Origin: JACOTK01 sp963743945
GTDB lineage: Bacteria > Actinomycetota > Acidimicrobiia > Acidimicrobiales > CADCSY01
Reading direction: 5' to 3'
DNA: 64,000 bases
Assembly: GCA_963743945.1 (NCBI GenBank)
Contig: CAVURO010000005.1
Coordinates: forward strand, 132,137-196,136
Both the position numbers and the translations under genes were made by a program. Positions 36,801 to 44,571 of the stretch are shown piece by piece. Every line of letters starts with the position of its first letter. The first letter of the stretch is position 1. The notes under the pieces were generated by a model. The model did not search any database, was not told where the DNA came from, and was given only the letters and a program-made list of their open reading frames with translations.

Positions 36801-37888
36801 TGGTTTTGACCCGGGCCGGCGGGCCCGATGTGGTGACCGATGAGGGTCAATCGGCGATCGAGGCCCACTACGTGGGCAAGCTCTTCGGCGGGCTTGCCGC
36901 GGTCAACGAGGTGAGCCTCCGTATCGAGCCTGGTGAGATCGTCGGGATCCTCGGCCCGAACGGCGCCGGCAAGACCACCTTGATCGACCTCCTGAGTGGG
37001 GCCGTCGAACCATCCCACGGGCGGGTCTTTCTGGGCGGACGGGACGTCACGGAGAGCCCGGCCGATCTTCGAGCCCGCCTGGGCCTGGGGCGTTCGTTCC
37101 AGGGCGCCCGCCTCTTCCCGGGCCTGACCGTGGCCGAAACCCTCCTCGTGGCAGGCGAGAGGTTCGCAACCTCACGAGATCCGATCGCGGCAGCCATGGG
37201 TCTGCCTGCGTCACTGGTCTCCGAGCAGATCATGGCCGAGCGAGCGGAGATGCTCATCGAGCTCCTCGGTCTGACTGCGTTTGGCGACAAGTATCTCTCA
37301 CAGGTCTCGACCGGTACGCGGCGAGTCATCGAGATCGGTTGCCTGCTGGCGCAGCAGCCCTCGGTGCTGCTGCTGGACGAGCCCTCGGCGGGCATTGCTC
37401 AGCGGGAGTCCGAGGCGCTCGGGCCATTGTTGACCCGGGTGCGTGATGCCACCGGCGCGGCAATGGTCATCGTCGAACACGACGTCCCGCTCCTCGTAGC
37501 GGTCTGCGATCGGCTCATCGCGATGAGCCTCGGTGAGATCATCGCGGACGGCAAGCCGAGTTCGGTGATCCGCGATCCCGGGGTGGTCGCGTCCTATCTC
37601 GGTAACAGTGCATCGGCGATCGCCCGATCCGGCGCGCGGCGGGCGACGAAGTCCACGACCCGGGCGAAGTCCACGACAGCGACGAAGTCCACGACCGCGA
37701 CGAAGCCCACAACACGGGCGAAGGCCACGACCCGGGCGAAGGCCACGACCCGGGCGAAGTCCGCGACAGCGACGAAGTCCACGACCCGGGCGAAGGCCAC
37801 GACCGGGGCGAAGGCCAATGGTGCCACCCGAACCCGCGCCCCACGGACGGCTCCGCTCGAGGCGAAGCAGAAGACGCCTACGCCCTAG
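33848..37888 (+). CDS. Complete Liv transporter in one chain: LivH-LivM-LivF-LivG fusion
   Basis: 1346 residues. Order: LivH permease (about 25-320; IYRGARVVNFAQSALGGVAG), LivM permease (about 360-660; GWAGQVSLGQFAIAGVGA), LivF-type ATPase (about 720-958; Walker A GTNGAGKST near 756, LSGGQQQ near 858, LLLIDELSLGLAP) and LivG-type ATPase (about 1004-1257; Walker A GPNGAGKTT near 1036, LLLLDEPSAGI near 1175, VIVEHDVPL). The LivG signature region is VSTGTRRVIEIG, a divergent form. A Lys/Thr/Ala/Arg repeat tail covers 1266-1325. All four usual Liv membrane and motor subunits are present, so one or two copies could form the translocator. GTG 33848 overlaps the receptor stop; GTG 33839 is possible. 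Confidence 0.93.
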   Translation: MSPIKAPTARDVRGLPATIWWVGGAVLAWPFLAAVLPSGLPLGVVLLGLVLGSLTGLTAIGLVLIYRGARVVNFAQSALGGVAGVIAIEMFSAWHWNYFVTLAVGLLVAGVVGAAVDRIVIQRFFWAPRLILTLATIGLAQIFGGSQLIIPKIFDQPLIVQAYRTSVSTEFTVFPILFTGDHVVIMVLVPMALGVLAWFLTRTELGSAIQASAENAERAMLLGIPVRRLSTIVWALAAVLSALQVMLTAPIQGLSPEVLSGPSLLLPALTAAVVARMASLPKALLAGMGLGVFQQAVFWNTSRAGITDVGFLVVILVALLAQRHKLSRADESALSSWVGASDMPPVPEELRHRPEVIWGRRGLIGAVMAVAVLVPLIMTDSQLLLLGTVAIVYSIVAISLVVLTGWAGQVSLGQFAIAGVGAVAAGQAFSRYDLDLLLALLAGAGAGALTAVVIGLPAIRIRGLFLAVTTLGFAVTMSSYFLNPTYFSSLLPQEIERPLLLGRWSLQDETVLYYLCLAVLVDIVALVWMMRRTRSGRVMVAVRDNEPAAQARGIAVGREKFIAFAISGALAGLAGALHVFVLNGVRFGSFSPQQSFEAFSMVVIGGLTSPGGAILGAVILRWAQYVMSGGLQLVVTGAGVLLLLLVFPGGLGNVALRIRRTALRLVADRAGIEVPSLIADRRVDADRGRAVREERTVAVDITERVVVDLTAPEPTRRVRPNPILRCENVDVSYGSVQVLFGVDLEVEEGEIVALLGTNGAGKSTLLRAVTGLTPASSGRVIFDGRDVAKMTPEERARQGIAMMPGGRGIFPGLSVRENLRLSAWLFRRDHDEVQAAIAESVELFPALGARLDEHAGLLSGGQQQMLSLAMVLIAKPKLLLIDELSLGLAPVVVGELLEVVKTLRGRGLTIVIVEQSVNIALELAERAVFMEKGEVRFTGATAQLVDRDDLLRSVFLEGAGAGRGRAPAGGDQPDLVASIGSLEDLVLTRAGGPDVVTDEGQSAIEAHYVGKLFGGLAAVNEVSLRIEPGEIVGILGPNGAGKTTLIDLLSGAVEPSHGRVFLGGRDVTESPADLRARLGLGRSFQGARLFPGLTVAETLLVAGERFATSRDPIAAAMGLPASLVSEQIMAERAEMLIELLGLTAFGDKYLSQVSTGTRRVIEIGCLLAQQPSVLLLDEPSAGIAQRESEALGPLLTRVRDATGAAMVIVEHDVPLLVAVCDRLIAMSLGEIIADGKPSSVIRDPGVVASYLGNSASAIARSGARRATKSTTRAKSTTATKSTTATKPTTRAKATTRAKATTRAKSATATKSTTRAKATTGAKANGATRTRAPRTAPLEAKQKTPTP
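37643..37822 (+). repeat. 18-bp repeat array coding a (S/A)TT(R/A)(A/T)K tail
   Basis: Ten in-frame 18-base units, each coding a hexapeptide such as RAKSTT, ATKSTT or RAKATT. The tail is strongly basic and resembles histone-H1-like C-termini. It is at the cytoplasmic end of a membrane transporter, where it might contact nucleic acid, acidic lipids or polyphosphate (speculative). Confidence 0.9.
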
Positions 37889-38061
37889 CGCTGCTCAGAT
37901 CGCCGGCACGGCGGAAGGCATGCACCGTCCTCGGCGAGGTCCCGTCACCCGATCCCGGCGGTGCCGTCAGGGGAGTCACGCCCGGGGGACGGGGTGGGAC
38001 CGGCGGAAGAGGGGAACCGAGAACGCGTGGAACCGAGGCCCGTGGGACCGATGGACGAGGG

Positions 38062-38703
38062 CTACGGGAACGGCAGATTCGCGCCCAGGGGTGTGCGGCC
38101 GGTGAGGGCGAGGCAGGCTTCGACGCCGTGTCCTCGTCGCACCGCCACCGATGCGGCGAGGACGGCAGTGGAGGTGAGAGGTCCGATCGGCGGGGTCGTC
38201 GAGACGCCGATGGCTCGACCCAGGTCGAGCGTGTGGACGACCATCTCGAAGGTTCGTGTCGGCAGATAGTCGGCGAGGGCGATGGTGCCCATCGGCGTCG
38301 TGACGATCAGGTTGTCGTCGCTGTCGTGGAGAGCGCCGATCGCCTCGTCCCGAAGCGCACGAAGCCGGGCGAGCGGGTCGGCGCCGAGCGCCTTCCCGGC
38401 ATCCCTCCCACGTTCCAGAATCGCCTGGGATGCCGCATCGTTATCGCCCTCTGTGCCGAACGCGGCCAGGAAGTAGGCGACGGGGCCTGCCAGATCAGCG
38501 GAGGCGCCGGGACTTGCGAGGTACGAGGTGACCGTTTGGAGCGCCCTGCCTGCGTGGCCGACGAGCTCGCGTACCGTCCATTGGCCAAGACCTGGAGCGT
38601 GCCATTGATCGGGAGCGACGAGCGATGCCGTGTCGATGAGAAACTCGGCCGACTCCTCGAAGCACGTGCGGGCGTCGGAAGGCGTCATCTCCAAGGGCGT
38701 CAT
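38062..38703 (-). CDS. Maleylpyruvate-isomerase-fold / mycothiol-dependent family protein
   Basis: 213 residues. The DinB/MDMPI four-helix fold is suggested by FEESAEFLIDTASLV, GQWTVRELVGHAGR (the WTVxxLxxH metal-His motif) and EMVVHTLDLGRAIG near the C-terminus. These actinobacterial proteins bind a metal and often use mycothiol as cofactor; the reaction here is unknown. ATG 38703 is used, with ATG 38688 as an alternative. AAGGGCGTCATG is directly repeated around the start (about 38692-38728). Confidence 0.8.
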   Translation of the reverse strand: MTPLEMTPSDARTCFEESAEFLIDTASLVAPDQWHAPGLGQWTVRELVGHAGRALQTVTSYLASPGASADLAGPVAYFLAAFGTEGDNDAASQAILERGRDAGKALGADPLARLRALRDEAIGALHDSDDNLIVTTPMGTIALADYLPTRTFEMVVHTLDLGRAIGVSTTPPIGPLTSTAVLAASVAVRRGHGVEACLALTGRTPLGANLPFP

Positions 38704-38783
38704 GCCCCCATCCCCAAGGGCGTCATGCCCTCATCATGCCGGCCTTGCCGAGGTTGGCGCCGGCGTCGTCTTCCGCGTGACTG

Positions 38784-38789
38784 TAGCGT
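38784..38789 (+). promoter_or_regulatory. -10 box TAGCGT, leaderless promoter
   Basis: TAGCGT is followed by 6 bases (TCGGGT) and the ATG of the ACT-domain gene; no ribosome site is present. Confidence 0.5.
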
Positions 38790-38795
38790 TCGGGT

Positions 38796-39338
38796 ATGAA
38801 TCGAGTCGCCGTCGCCGCCTTCGGGCCTGACCGGCCCGGCATGGTCGCAGCCATCACCGGCGTGCTCATGGGTCATGGTGGCAATCTCGAGGACACCTCC
38901 ATGACGATCCTGCGGGGTCACTTCGCGATGATGTTGGTGGTCGGGATGCCCGAGGGTGAGGCACCTGCGGCGCTGGAGGAAGCGCTGAGCCGTGAGGTCT
39001 CGGCGTTGGGCCTGACGGTGGTGGTGCGGCCGCTGGGTGACGGCACCGACATGGCCGACGAGGCCTCGGCATCGAGTTGGTCGGTCTCGGTGTACGGAAG
39101 CGACCGACCGGGCATCGTCCACCGGATCACGCGCCTGCTGGCCGACCACGGCGCCAACATCGTCGATCTCTCGACCAGGGTGACGGGCAGCCTCCCGGAC
39201 CTCCTCTACGTGATGCTGTTCGACGTAACCCTGGGAGCGTCGGCCGATGTCGATCGCCTGCAGGCCGAGTTGGCCACGCTCAGCGAGGAGCTCGGGGTCG
39301 AGGCGCACATCCGACCCCACGAGTCCGATGTCCTGTAG
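38796..39338 (+). CDS. Tandem ACT-domain protein (GcvR-like)
   Basis: 180 residues with two ACT domains (about 3-85 and 93-175). Each begins with the ligand-loop pattern FGPDRPGMVAAITGVL or YGSDRPGIVHRITRLL. GcvR-type proteins sense amino acids such as glycine and act through other regulators; no glycine-cleavage gene is in this window, so the partner is unknown. Start at ATG 38796 from the -10 box position. Confidence 0.88.
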   Translation: MNRVAVAAFGPDRPGMVAAITGVLMGHGGNLEDTSMTILRGHFAMMLVVGMPEGEAPAALEEALSREVSALGLTVVVRPLGDGTDMADEASASSWSVSVYGSDRPGIVHRITRLLADHGANIVDLSTRVTGSLPDLLYVMLFDVTLGASADVDRLQAELATLSEELGVEAHIRPHESDVL

Positions 39339-39389
39339 GGAACCTGGCATTGGTGGGGGAACCGCGCTTCGCCGTCGAGTGGCCTGACC

Positions 39390-39893
39390 TTGGCGCCTCG
39401 CGTCCTCCACATTCCTCATCCCGTTCTGTCGCGGCCGGCGACCGCTCTGGAGGACATCGACCGGCATGCCGTCGAGCTTGGTCATGCGTTGCTCGACACC
39501 ATGCGGTCCTCGAGCCACAGCGTCGGCGTCGCGGCCCCCCAGATCGGCGTCTCGCTCCGGGCGTTCTGCCTCGACGTGACGGGGCACCGTCGGGCACGGT
39601 CCTGCCATGGTGAGCTGGTGTTGTTCAACCCGGTGATCATCGAGCACTCGGGTTCGGAGATCGGTCGGGAGGGCTGCATGAGCGTCCCGGACCTCACCGG
39701 CGACGTCGCACGTGCCACGGCGATGATCGTGGAGGGGCTGGGTCTCGATGGCGAGAAGCGACGATTCGAGGTCGATGCCTTCGAGGCACGAGCCATGCAA
39801 CACGAGATCGACCATCTCGACGGGCTGGTCTTCGTGGATCGGGTGGTGGCGCCCGGGCGCGTGTTCCCGCGCCGGGTCTACCGGGCTGAGTAA
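39390..39893 (+). CDS. def: Peptide deformylase
   Basis: 167 residues. Metalloenzyme removing the formyl group from nascent protein N-termini. All three signature motifs are intact: GVAAPQIG (46-53), EGCMS (94-98, metal Cys96) and HEIDH (138-142, two metal His and catalytic Glu). The start is a TTG at 39390, giving the usual beginning APRVLHIPHPVL. It ends 11 bases before the PH-domain gene, within whose -10 box its stop codon lies. Confidence 0.96.
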   Translation: MAPRVLHIPHPVLSRPATALEDIDRHAVELGHALLDTMRSSSHSVGVAAPQIGVSLRAFCLDVTGHRRARSCHGELVLFNPVIIEHSGSEIGREGCMSVPDLTGDVARATAMIVEGLGLDGEKRRFEVDAFEARAMQHEIDHLDGLVFVDRVVAPGRVFPRRVYRAE

Positions 39894-39904
39894 CCTCAGG
39901 ACTC

Positions 39905-40513
39905 ATGGCCTTTCCGCTGCGCCTTCTGAACGAGCAGGAGGACATCGTCCTCGACCTTCATCCGCACTGGTGGTTCTTCACCGGCCCGGCCTCGCTGTTG
40001 GTTCTGGCTGCAGCAGGCCTTGTCGCCGTGATGGCCTTCGATCTTCCCGATGCCCTCACCATGGTGGCAGCCGCTGTCACGGTGGCGACGTTGGCCTGGC
40101 TCGTCGGGCGCTACCTGCGCTGGGTGACGACCAACTTCGTCGTCACCACCGATCGACTGATCTATCGTTCCGGCGTCCTGGGCAAGAGCGGCACCGAGAT
40201 ACCTCTCGACCGGGTCAACACCATGTTCTTCCACCAGACGATCTTCGAGCGACTCTTGCGCTCAGGCGACCTGATCATCGAATCGGGCGGTGAGACGGGC
40301 AGGCAGACCTTCTCCGACATCGCCAAGCCGTCCGCGGTGCAGAACACCATTTATCACCAGATCGAGGCAAACGAGATGCGCACGGCGGGGGCCGGTCACG
40401 TGGCCGCAACGTCGATCGCGCAGGAACTACGGATCCTCGATGATCTCAGGAGAAGCGGCGCGTTGAGCGAGGCAGAGTACGAGGCGCAGAAGGCGAAGTT
40501 GCTGGGACGATAG
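39905..40513 (+). CDS. Membrane protein with bacterial PH domain and SHOCT motif
   Basis: 202 residues. Two close hydrophobic helices (about 25-45 and 50-70) lead into a bacterial PH (bPH2/DUF304) domain (YLRWVTTNFVVTTDRLIYRSG, EIPLDRVNTMFFHQTIFERLL). A C-terminal SHOCT-type short helical pair follows (LRILDDLRRSGALSEAEYEAQKAKLL), which often mediates oligomerisation. Function unknown; the PH and SHOCT domains are cytoplasmic. TAACCT (39891-39896) lies 8 bases before the ATG. Confidence 0.88.
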   Translation: MAFPLRLLNEQEDIVLDLHPHWWFFTGPASLLVLAAAGLVAVMAFDLPDALTMVAAAVTVATLAWLVGRYLRWVTTNFVVTTDRLIYRSGVLGKSGTEIPLDRVNTMFFHQTIFERLLRSGDLIIESGGETGRQTFSDIAKPSAVQNTIYHQIEANEMRTAGAGHVAATSIAQELRILDDLRRSGALSEAEYEAQKAKLLGR

Positions 40514-40549
40514 GAACGGCCACCCGGGGTCGGCCGCGCTGCATGGCGA

Positions 40550-40882
40550 TCAATCCCTGGAACGTGGCCGCGGAGCCATGGACGCCAACAACCCGCCGAT
40601 CAGGACCCCGCATCCGACGATGGCAAGGACGATCGCGGAGATGCCTCCGCTGACCAGCCACGGTATCTGGTCGGCGACGCCGGAGAGCTCGGCGACCTGG
40701 TTCCAGGTCACGGCGATGAGGATCAGAGCCGCCACCCAACAGGCGATGGCGATGGTGATGGCGAGGGAGCGCACACGTGTGAGATCGCGCCCTTGTGACC
40801 CGTCCCCCCACAAGGAGCGGAACTCCGACCAATCGACCTCCTTGGCTGATTCGATCGCCGTCGGGGCTGCAGGGTCACTCAT
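40550..40882 (-). CDS. Small two-helix membrane protein
   Basis: 110 residues, no family recognised. An acidic N-terminus (about 1-38) is followed by two hydrophobic helices (about 42-60 and 73-100) and a short basic end (PRPRSRD). ATG 40882 follows the ribosome site AAGGAGAT and lies 8 bases inside the LivF-type gene, so it is the last gene of the third importer operon. A regulatory or stabilising subunit is possible (inference). Confidence 0.7.
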   Translation of the reverse strand: MSDPAAPTAIESAKEVDWSEFRSLWGDGSQGRDLTRVRSLAITIAIACWVAALILIAVTWNQVAELSGVADQIPWLVSGGISAIVLAIVGCGVLIGGLLASMAPRPRSRD

Positions 40883-41687
40883 GGGGATCTCCTTCATGAT
40901 CTCGGGGTGTGGCTTGCGAATCGGTCGGCCGGGTTGATTCCGGTGTCGGTGACGAGCGTCCCAGGTAGGCGGAGGCGATGTCGCGGTGCAGTTGCTCGGC
41001 CACATCAGCTGTTGCGCCGCCCATCGTGATGCGTCCTTGTTCCAGCACGTAGACGTGATCGGCGTAGTGGGTGACCGCGACGTTCTGCTCGACCGCCAAC
41101 ACGGTCACCCCGGCCTTGTTGACCTGTGCGAGCAACTCGAAGAGGTGCTCGACCATCACCGGGGCAAGTCCGAGCGAGGCCTCGTCGACGAGGAGCACCG
41201 AAGGTTCACTCATCAAGGCGCGCCCGACCGCAAGCATCTGCTGCTCGCCACCCGAGAGAGTCCCCGAGTCCTGGGAGGCTCGTTTGGCGAGAAGGGGAAA
41301 GTGCTCGTAGACGCCCGCAAGACGGGTACGGCGATGACGCCAGCCCGAGGCGGGAAGGCAACCGGTGAGCAGGTTCTCCTCAACGGTGAGCGATGCGAAG
41401 ACCTGGCGACCCTCGGGGGAGAGGGCCACGCCCTCGCCGATGACGTCCCGGGTGCCCTTGCCCACGAGCGACGTTCCACCGAGCGTGATGTCGCCACTGG
41501 ACACCTTTGCCATGCCCATGATCGCCCGAAGGGTGGTGGTCTTGCCCGCGCCATTCGAACCCAGCAGCACGGCAAAGCTCCCCCGGGCCAAGGCGACGTC
41601 GATGTCGTGGATCACGGTGACGTTGCCATAGCCGGCGCTCACACCGTCGAGCACGAGGTGGCCGGCTGTCGGTGTCGGGCCGTTCAC
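40875..41687 (-). CDS. LivF-type ABC transporter ATPase
   Basis: 270 residues. Walker A GSNGAGKTT, LivF-type segment GVALSPEGRQVFASLTVEENL, signature LSGGEQQML, Walker B VLLVDEASLGLAP (Ala in place of the usual Pro) and VLAVEQNVAV. It is the separate second motor of the third importer, pairing with the LivG domain fused at the end of 41684-44512. GTG 41687 overlaps that gene's stop (GTGA). The last 30 residues form a hydrophilic tail. Confidence 0.92.
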   Translation of the reverse strand: MNGPTPTAGHLVLDGVSAGYGNVTVIHDIDVALARGSFAVLLGSNGAGKTTTLRAIMGMAKVSSGDITLGGTSLVGKGTRDVIGEGVALSPEGRQVFASLTVEENLLTGCLPASGWRHRRTRLAGVYEHFPLLAKRASQDSGTLSGGEQQMLAVGRALMSEPSVLLVDEASLGLAPVMVEHLFELLAQVNKAGVTVLAVEQNVAVTHYADHVYVLEQGRITMGGATADVAEQLHRDIASAYLGRSSPTPESTRPTDSQATPRDHEGDPHE

Positions 41688-44512
41688 GGCGTCCCCGCAA
41701 CGACTGAACGGTCGGCCGCGGTGCCCTGCGTTCCGAGATAGGCCTCGATCACCTCGGGGTTGTTGGTGACCTCGTCGGGAGTCCCCGATGCAAGCACGTG
41801 ACCGAAGTTCAACACGTAGACGCGGTCGGCCACCTGGCGCACCAGTGGCACGTGATGCTCGATCACGAGGACCGCGACATCCAGCTCGCGGCGAATGCCG
41901 CCGATCACCCCTGCCAACCATGCGACCTCGTCCTCACTCATGCCGGCGGCCGGCTCGTCGAGCAGGAGGATGCGGGGTCGGGTCACCAGGGCACATCCCA
42001 ACTCGAGCAGCTTGCGGGTGCCATAGGAAAGCGTGCTCACGGGTTGATCACGCAGGTTGGTGAGTCCGAGGATGTCGAGCACCTGTTCGGCGACCTGGCG
42101 ACGGCGCCACTCGAGGGTCCATTGGTTGGCTCCAACGGCGATGAAGCCGATCACCGATGCGGGTCGCACATGCAGGTGCTGGGCCATGAGCAGATTGCCG
42201 AGAACCGTCTCCGACAGCCAGAGGCCGCCCTGCTGGAAGGTTCGTCCCATGCCCCACTCGGCTCGACTTGCCGCCGAGAGATGGTCGACCCGATGGCCGG
42301 CAAACCAGACCTCGCCGTGGTCAGGAGTCGAGAAGCCCGACAACAGATTGAACAAGGTGGTCTTTCCGGCGCCGTTGGGCCCGATGACGCCGACGATCTC
42401 GGCCGGGCCGACGTCGAGCGAAACATCGGCCAGCGCAGGCAAGGACCCGAAGCTGATGCTCAGCTCACGTGCGCCGAGGAGCGACGGCTCCATCGTCGCC
42501 CCGTCGGGCAGTCGTACGATCAATCTCCGGTGGTTGACCGCGCCGGCATCGGCCGAGGCAACCGGGCCCGAGGGAACGGGCACGGCGGCGACGTGGGCGA
42601 CCTCCCCGGTGTGCCCGGCCCGATCCGCACGTCGGGTGATGATGCGGCTGCTCAACAGGCGGATGAGGCCGCCGAGGCCTTTCGGGTAGCGACCGATGGT
42701 GAGGACCACCAGCCCGGCGCCTCCGAGAACGAGGAAGTCGCTCGAGCCGCTCGACCCGTAGAACGTCGTCCAGGTGAACAGGCCGGTGATGATCACGACG
42801 CCCGGGCGTGAACCGAGGCCGCCGAGGACCACGTAGAGCACCAGGCTGAAGGTCATGCTGAGCGGGAAGGCGCTGGACACGACGATGCCCTGGCGGTAGG
42901 CGAACAGTGCGCCGGCAAGCCCGGCGCCTGCTCCCGAGAGCATGAAGGCAAGCACCTTGATGACCGGCGCGTGCACGCCCCGGGCAGCGGCTGCGACCTC
43001 GTTCTCGCGCAGCGCGATGGCGGCGCGGCCGAAGGGCGAGCCCAGCGCCCGCCGATCCGCGATCCAGATGATCCCGAGCGCGACGATCGTGAACGCGAGG
43101 AAGACCGACTCGTCGGTCAGATCCAACCCGGCGAGTGAGCCCCGGCTGACGGCGATGCCGGCGCCACCACGTGAGAACGCCGGCATCGGAAAGATGTAGG
43201 CGCCGAGCATCACGGTGAAGGCGAGGGTCAACACCGTGAGGTAGAGGCCCCCGACCCGGAGGGCGGCAATTCCCAGCACGAGTGCAACGAGAGCGCCGAG
43301 AACCGGTCCGGCCAGAAGCGCCAGGTGCACGGGCATGCCCCAGGTCGTGGCAGCCACGGCGGTGCCGAAGGAGCCCAACCCGAAGAGACCCACGTGCCCG
43401 AGGGAAACCTGGCCGGTCGTGGCGATCAGGCCGTTGAGGCTCAGGGCCAGAATGGCGAAGATGGGCAGGATCGCCAGCTTGTACGCGTCCTGCTCGCCGA
43501 TGAGGCCGGCGGCGGCGACGGCAGCCACGAGGGTCACCGTGAGCGGCACGGCGCCCAGGGTGCGCTGCGACAGGCGGGGAGGTCGCGGGATCGCCACGAG
43601 ATGGTCGAGTGACACCAACGACTCGTTGCCCTCGGTGGCGAGTCGACGCGCCTTGCGGCTGAAGATGCCCTGCGGTCGCACCAGCAGCACCACGAACAGG
43701 ATGGCGAAGACGATGGCTTCGGGCGATCCGGGGGTCGAGCCGAGGTACTTGCGGGTGAGGCTTTCGATCACGCCGATCGCCAGGCCACCGACGATGGCGC
43801 CCGGGGCGCTGGTCATGCCCCCCAGGATGGCGGCGGTGAACGCCTGCGGCAGGGCGACCGTGAGAAACCCGGGTGATATGGACTGGTTGTTCCAACCAAG
43901 CAGGATCCCGGCGATGGCGCCCAGAAACCCGGCGAGCAGCCAGGTCAGCAGCTCGACGCGCTTGGGGTCGAGGCCGACGACGGTTGCGGCGACTCGATTG
44001 TCCGCGCTCGCCCGAATGGCGAGTCCCAACGGTGTTCGTTCGATCAAGGCCCACATCACCGCGCTCGTGACTGCCACGGTCCCGATCACCAACAGGCGCG
44101 TGGGGGTGAGGACCAGCCCGCCGACGGTGATGCCGGATCCGGTCAGCGGCGAGGGGAAGTCGCGTGCGGCCCCGAGGTAGCGGGCCTCGACGATGACCAG
44201 CAACGAGAGCAGCGCAATGGTTCCCACGAGAGGGGGGAGCCGCCCCCCCGATGATCGCCTGAGCAGGACGCCGGCGGTCATGAGGGAGAGGAGGCCTCCG
44301 GCCGCGATGCCGAGCACGACAGCGATCGGCCATGGCCAATCGTGGGAGATGGCGAGGCCCGCAACGAGGAAGGTGGCAAAGGCACCGATCTCGCCCTGGG
44401 CAGCGTTGAGGATGCGCGAGGAGTTGTGAACGAGCACGAGCCCGAGGGCCAACAAGGCATACGTCGAACCTCCTGCCAGTCCGCTGACGACAAAGGTGAG
44501 CAGATCACGCAT
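41684..44512 (-). CDS. Fused LivH-LivM permeases with LivG ATPase
   Basis: 942 residues. LivH-type permease (about 1-290; GLVLVHNSSRILNAAQGEIG), LivM-type permease (about 315-640; GLIATTGQVSLGHVGLFGLG), then after a linker a LivG-type ATPase (about 690-930): Walker A GPNGAGKTT near 710, GMGRTFQQGGL, divergent signature LSYGTRKLLELG near 824, Walker B ILLLDEPAAGM near 847 and VIEHHVPLVRQ. LivF remains a separate gene downstream, so this is an intermediate degree of fusion compared with 33848-37888. The receptor gene lies upstream. Confidence 0.93.
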   Translation of the reverse strand: MRDLLTFVVSGLAGGSTYALLALGLVLVHNSSRILNAAQGEIGAFATFLVAGLAISHDWPWPIAVVLGIAAGGLLSLMTAGVLLRRSSGGRLPPLVGTIALLSLLVIVEARYLGAARDFPSPLTGSGITVGGLVLTPTRLLVIGTVAVTSAVMWALIERTPLGLAIRASADNRVAATVVGLDPKRVELLTWLLAGFLGAIAGILLGWNNQSISPGFLTVALPQAFTAAILGGMTSAPGAIVGGLAIGVIESLTRKYLGSTPGSPEAIVFAILFVVLLVRPQGIFSRKARRLATEGNESLVSLDHLVAIPRPPRLSQRTLGAVPLTVTLVAAVAAAGLIGEQDAYKLAILPIFAILALSLNGLIATTGQVSLGHVGLFGLGSFGTAVAATTWGMPVHLALLAGPVLGALVALVLGIAALRVGGLYLTVLTLAFTVMLGAYIFPMPAFSRGGAGIAVSRGSLAGLDLTDESVFLAFTIVALGIIWIADRRALGSPFGRAAIALRENEVAAAARGVHAPVIKVLAFMLSGAGAGLAGALFAYRQGIVVSSAFPLSMTFSLVLYVVLGGLGSRPGVVIITGLFTWTTFYGSSGSSDFLVLGGAGLVVLTIGRYPKGLGGLIRLLSSRIITRRADRAGHTGEVAHVAAVPVPSGPVASADAGAVNHRRLIVRLPDGATMEPSLLGARELSISFGSLPALADVSLDVGPAEIVGVIGPNGAGKTTLFNLLSGFSTPDHGEVWFAGHRVDHLSAASRAEWGMGRTFQQGGLWLSETVLGNLLMAQHLHVRPASVIGFIAVGANQWTLEWRRRQVAEQVLDILGLTNLRDQPVSTLSYGTRKLLELGCALVTRPRILLLDEPAAGMSEDEVAWLAGVIGGIRRELDVAVLVIEHHVPLVRQVADRVYVLNFGHVLASGTPDEVTNNPEVIEAYLGTQGTAADRSVVAGTP

Positions 44513-44571
44513 GGAGCCTCAATTGCCTTTCGTCGGTCCCTCGGGTTCGCGGCGCCGGCTTGAAGGGGGAA

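Noticed and set aside
37608..38105. Alternative-frame proteins across the transporter's repeat tail
   Set aside because: Every frame of an 18-bp repeat array gives a repetitive open frame; only the frame continuous with the ATPase domain has support.
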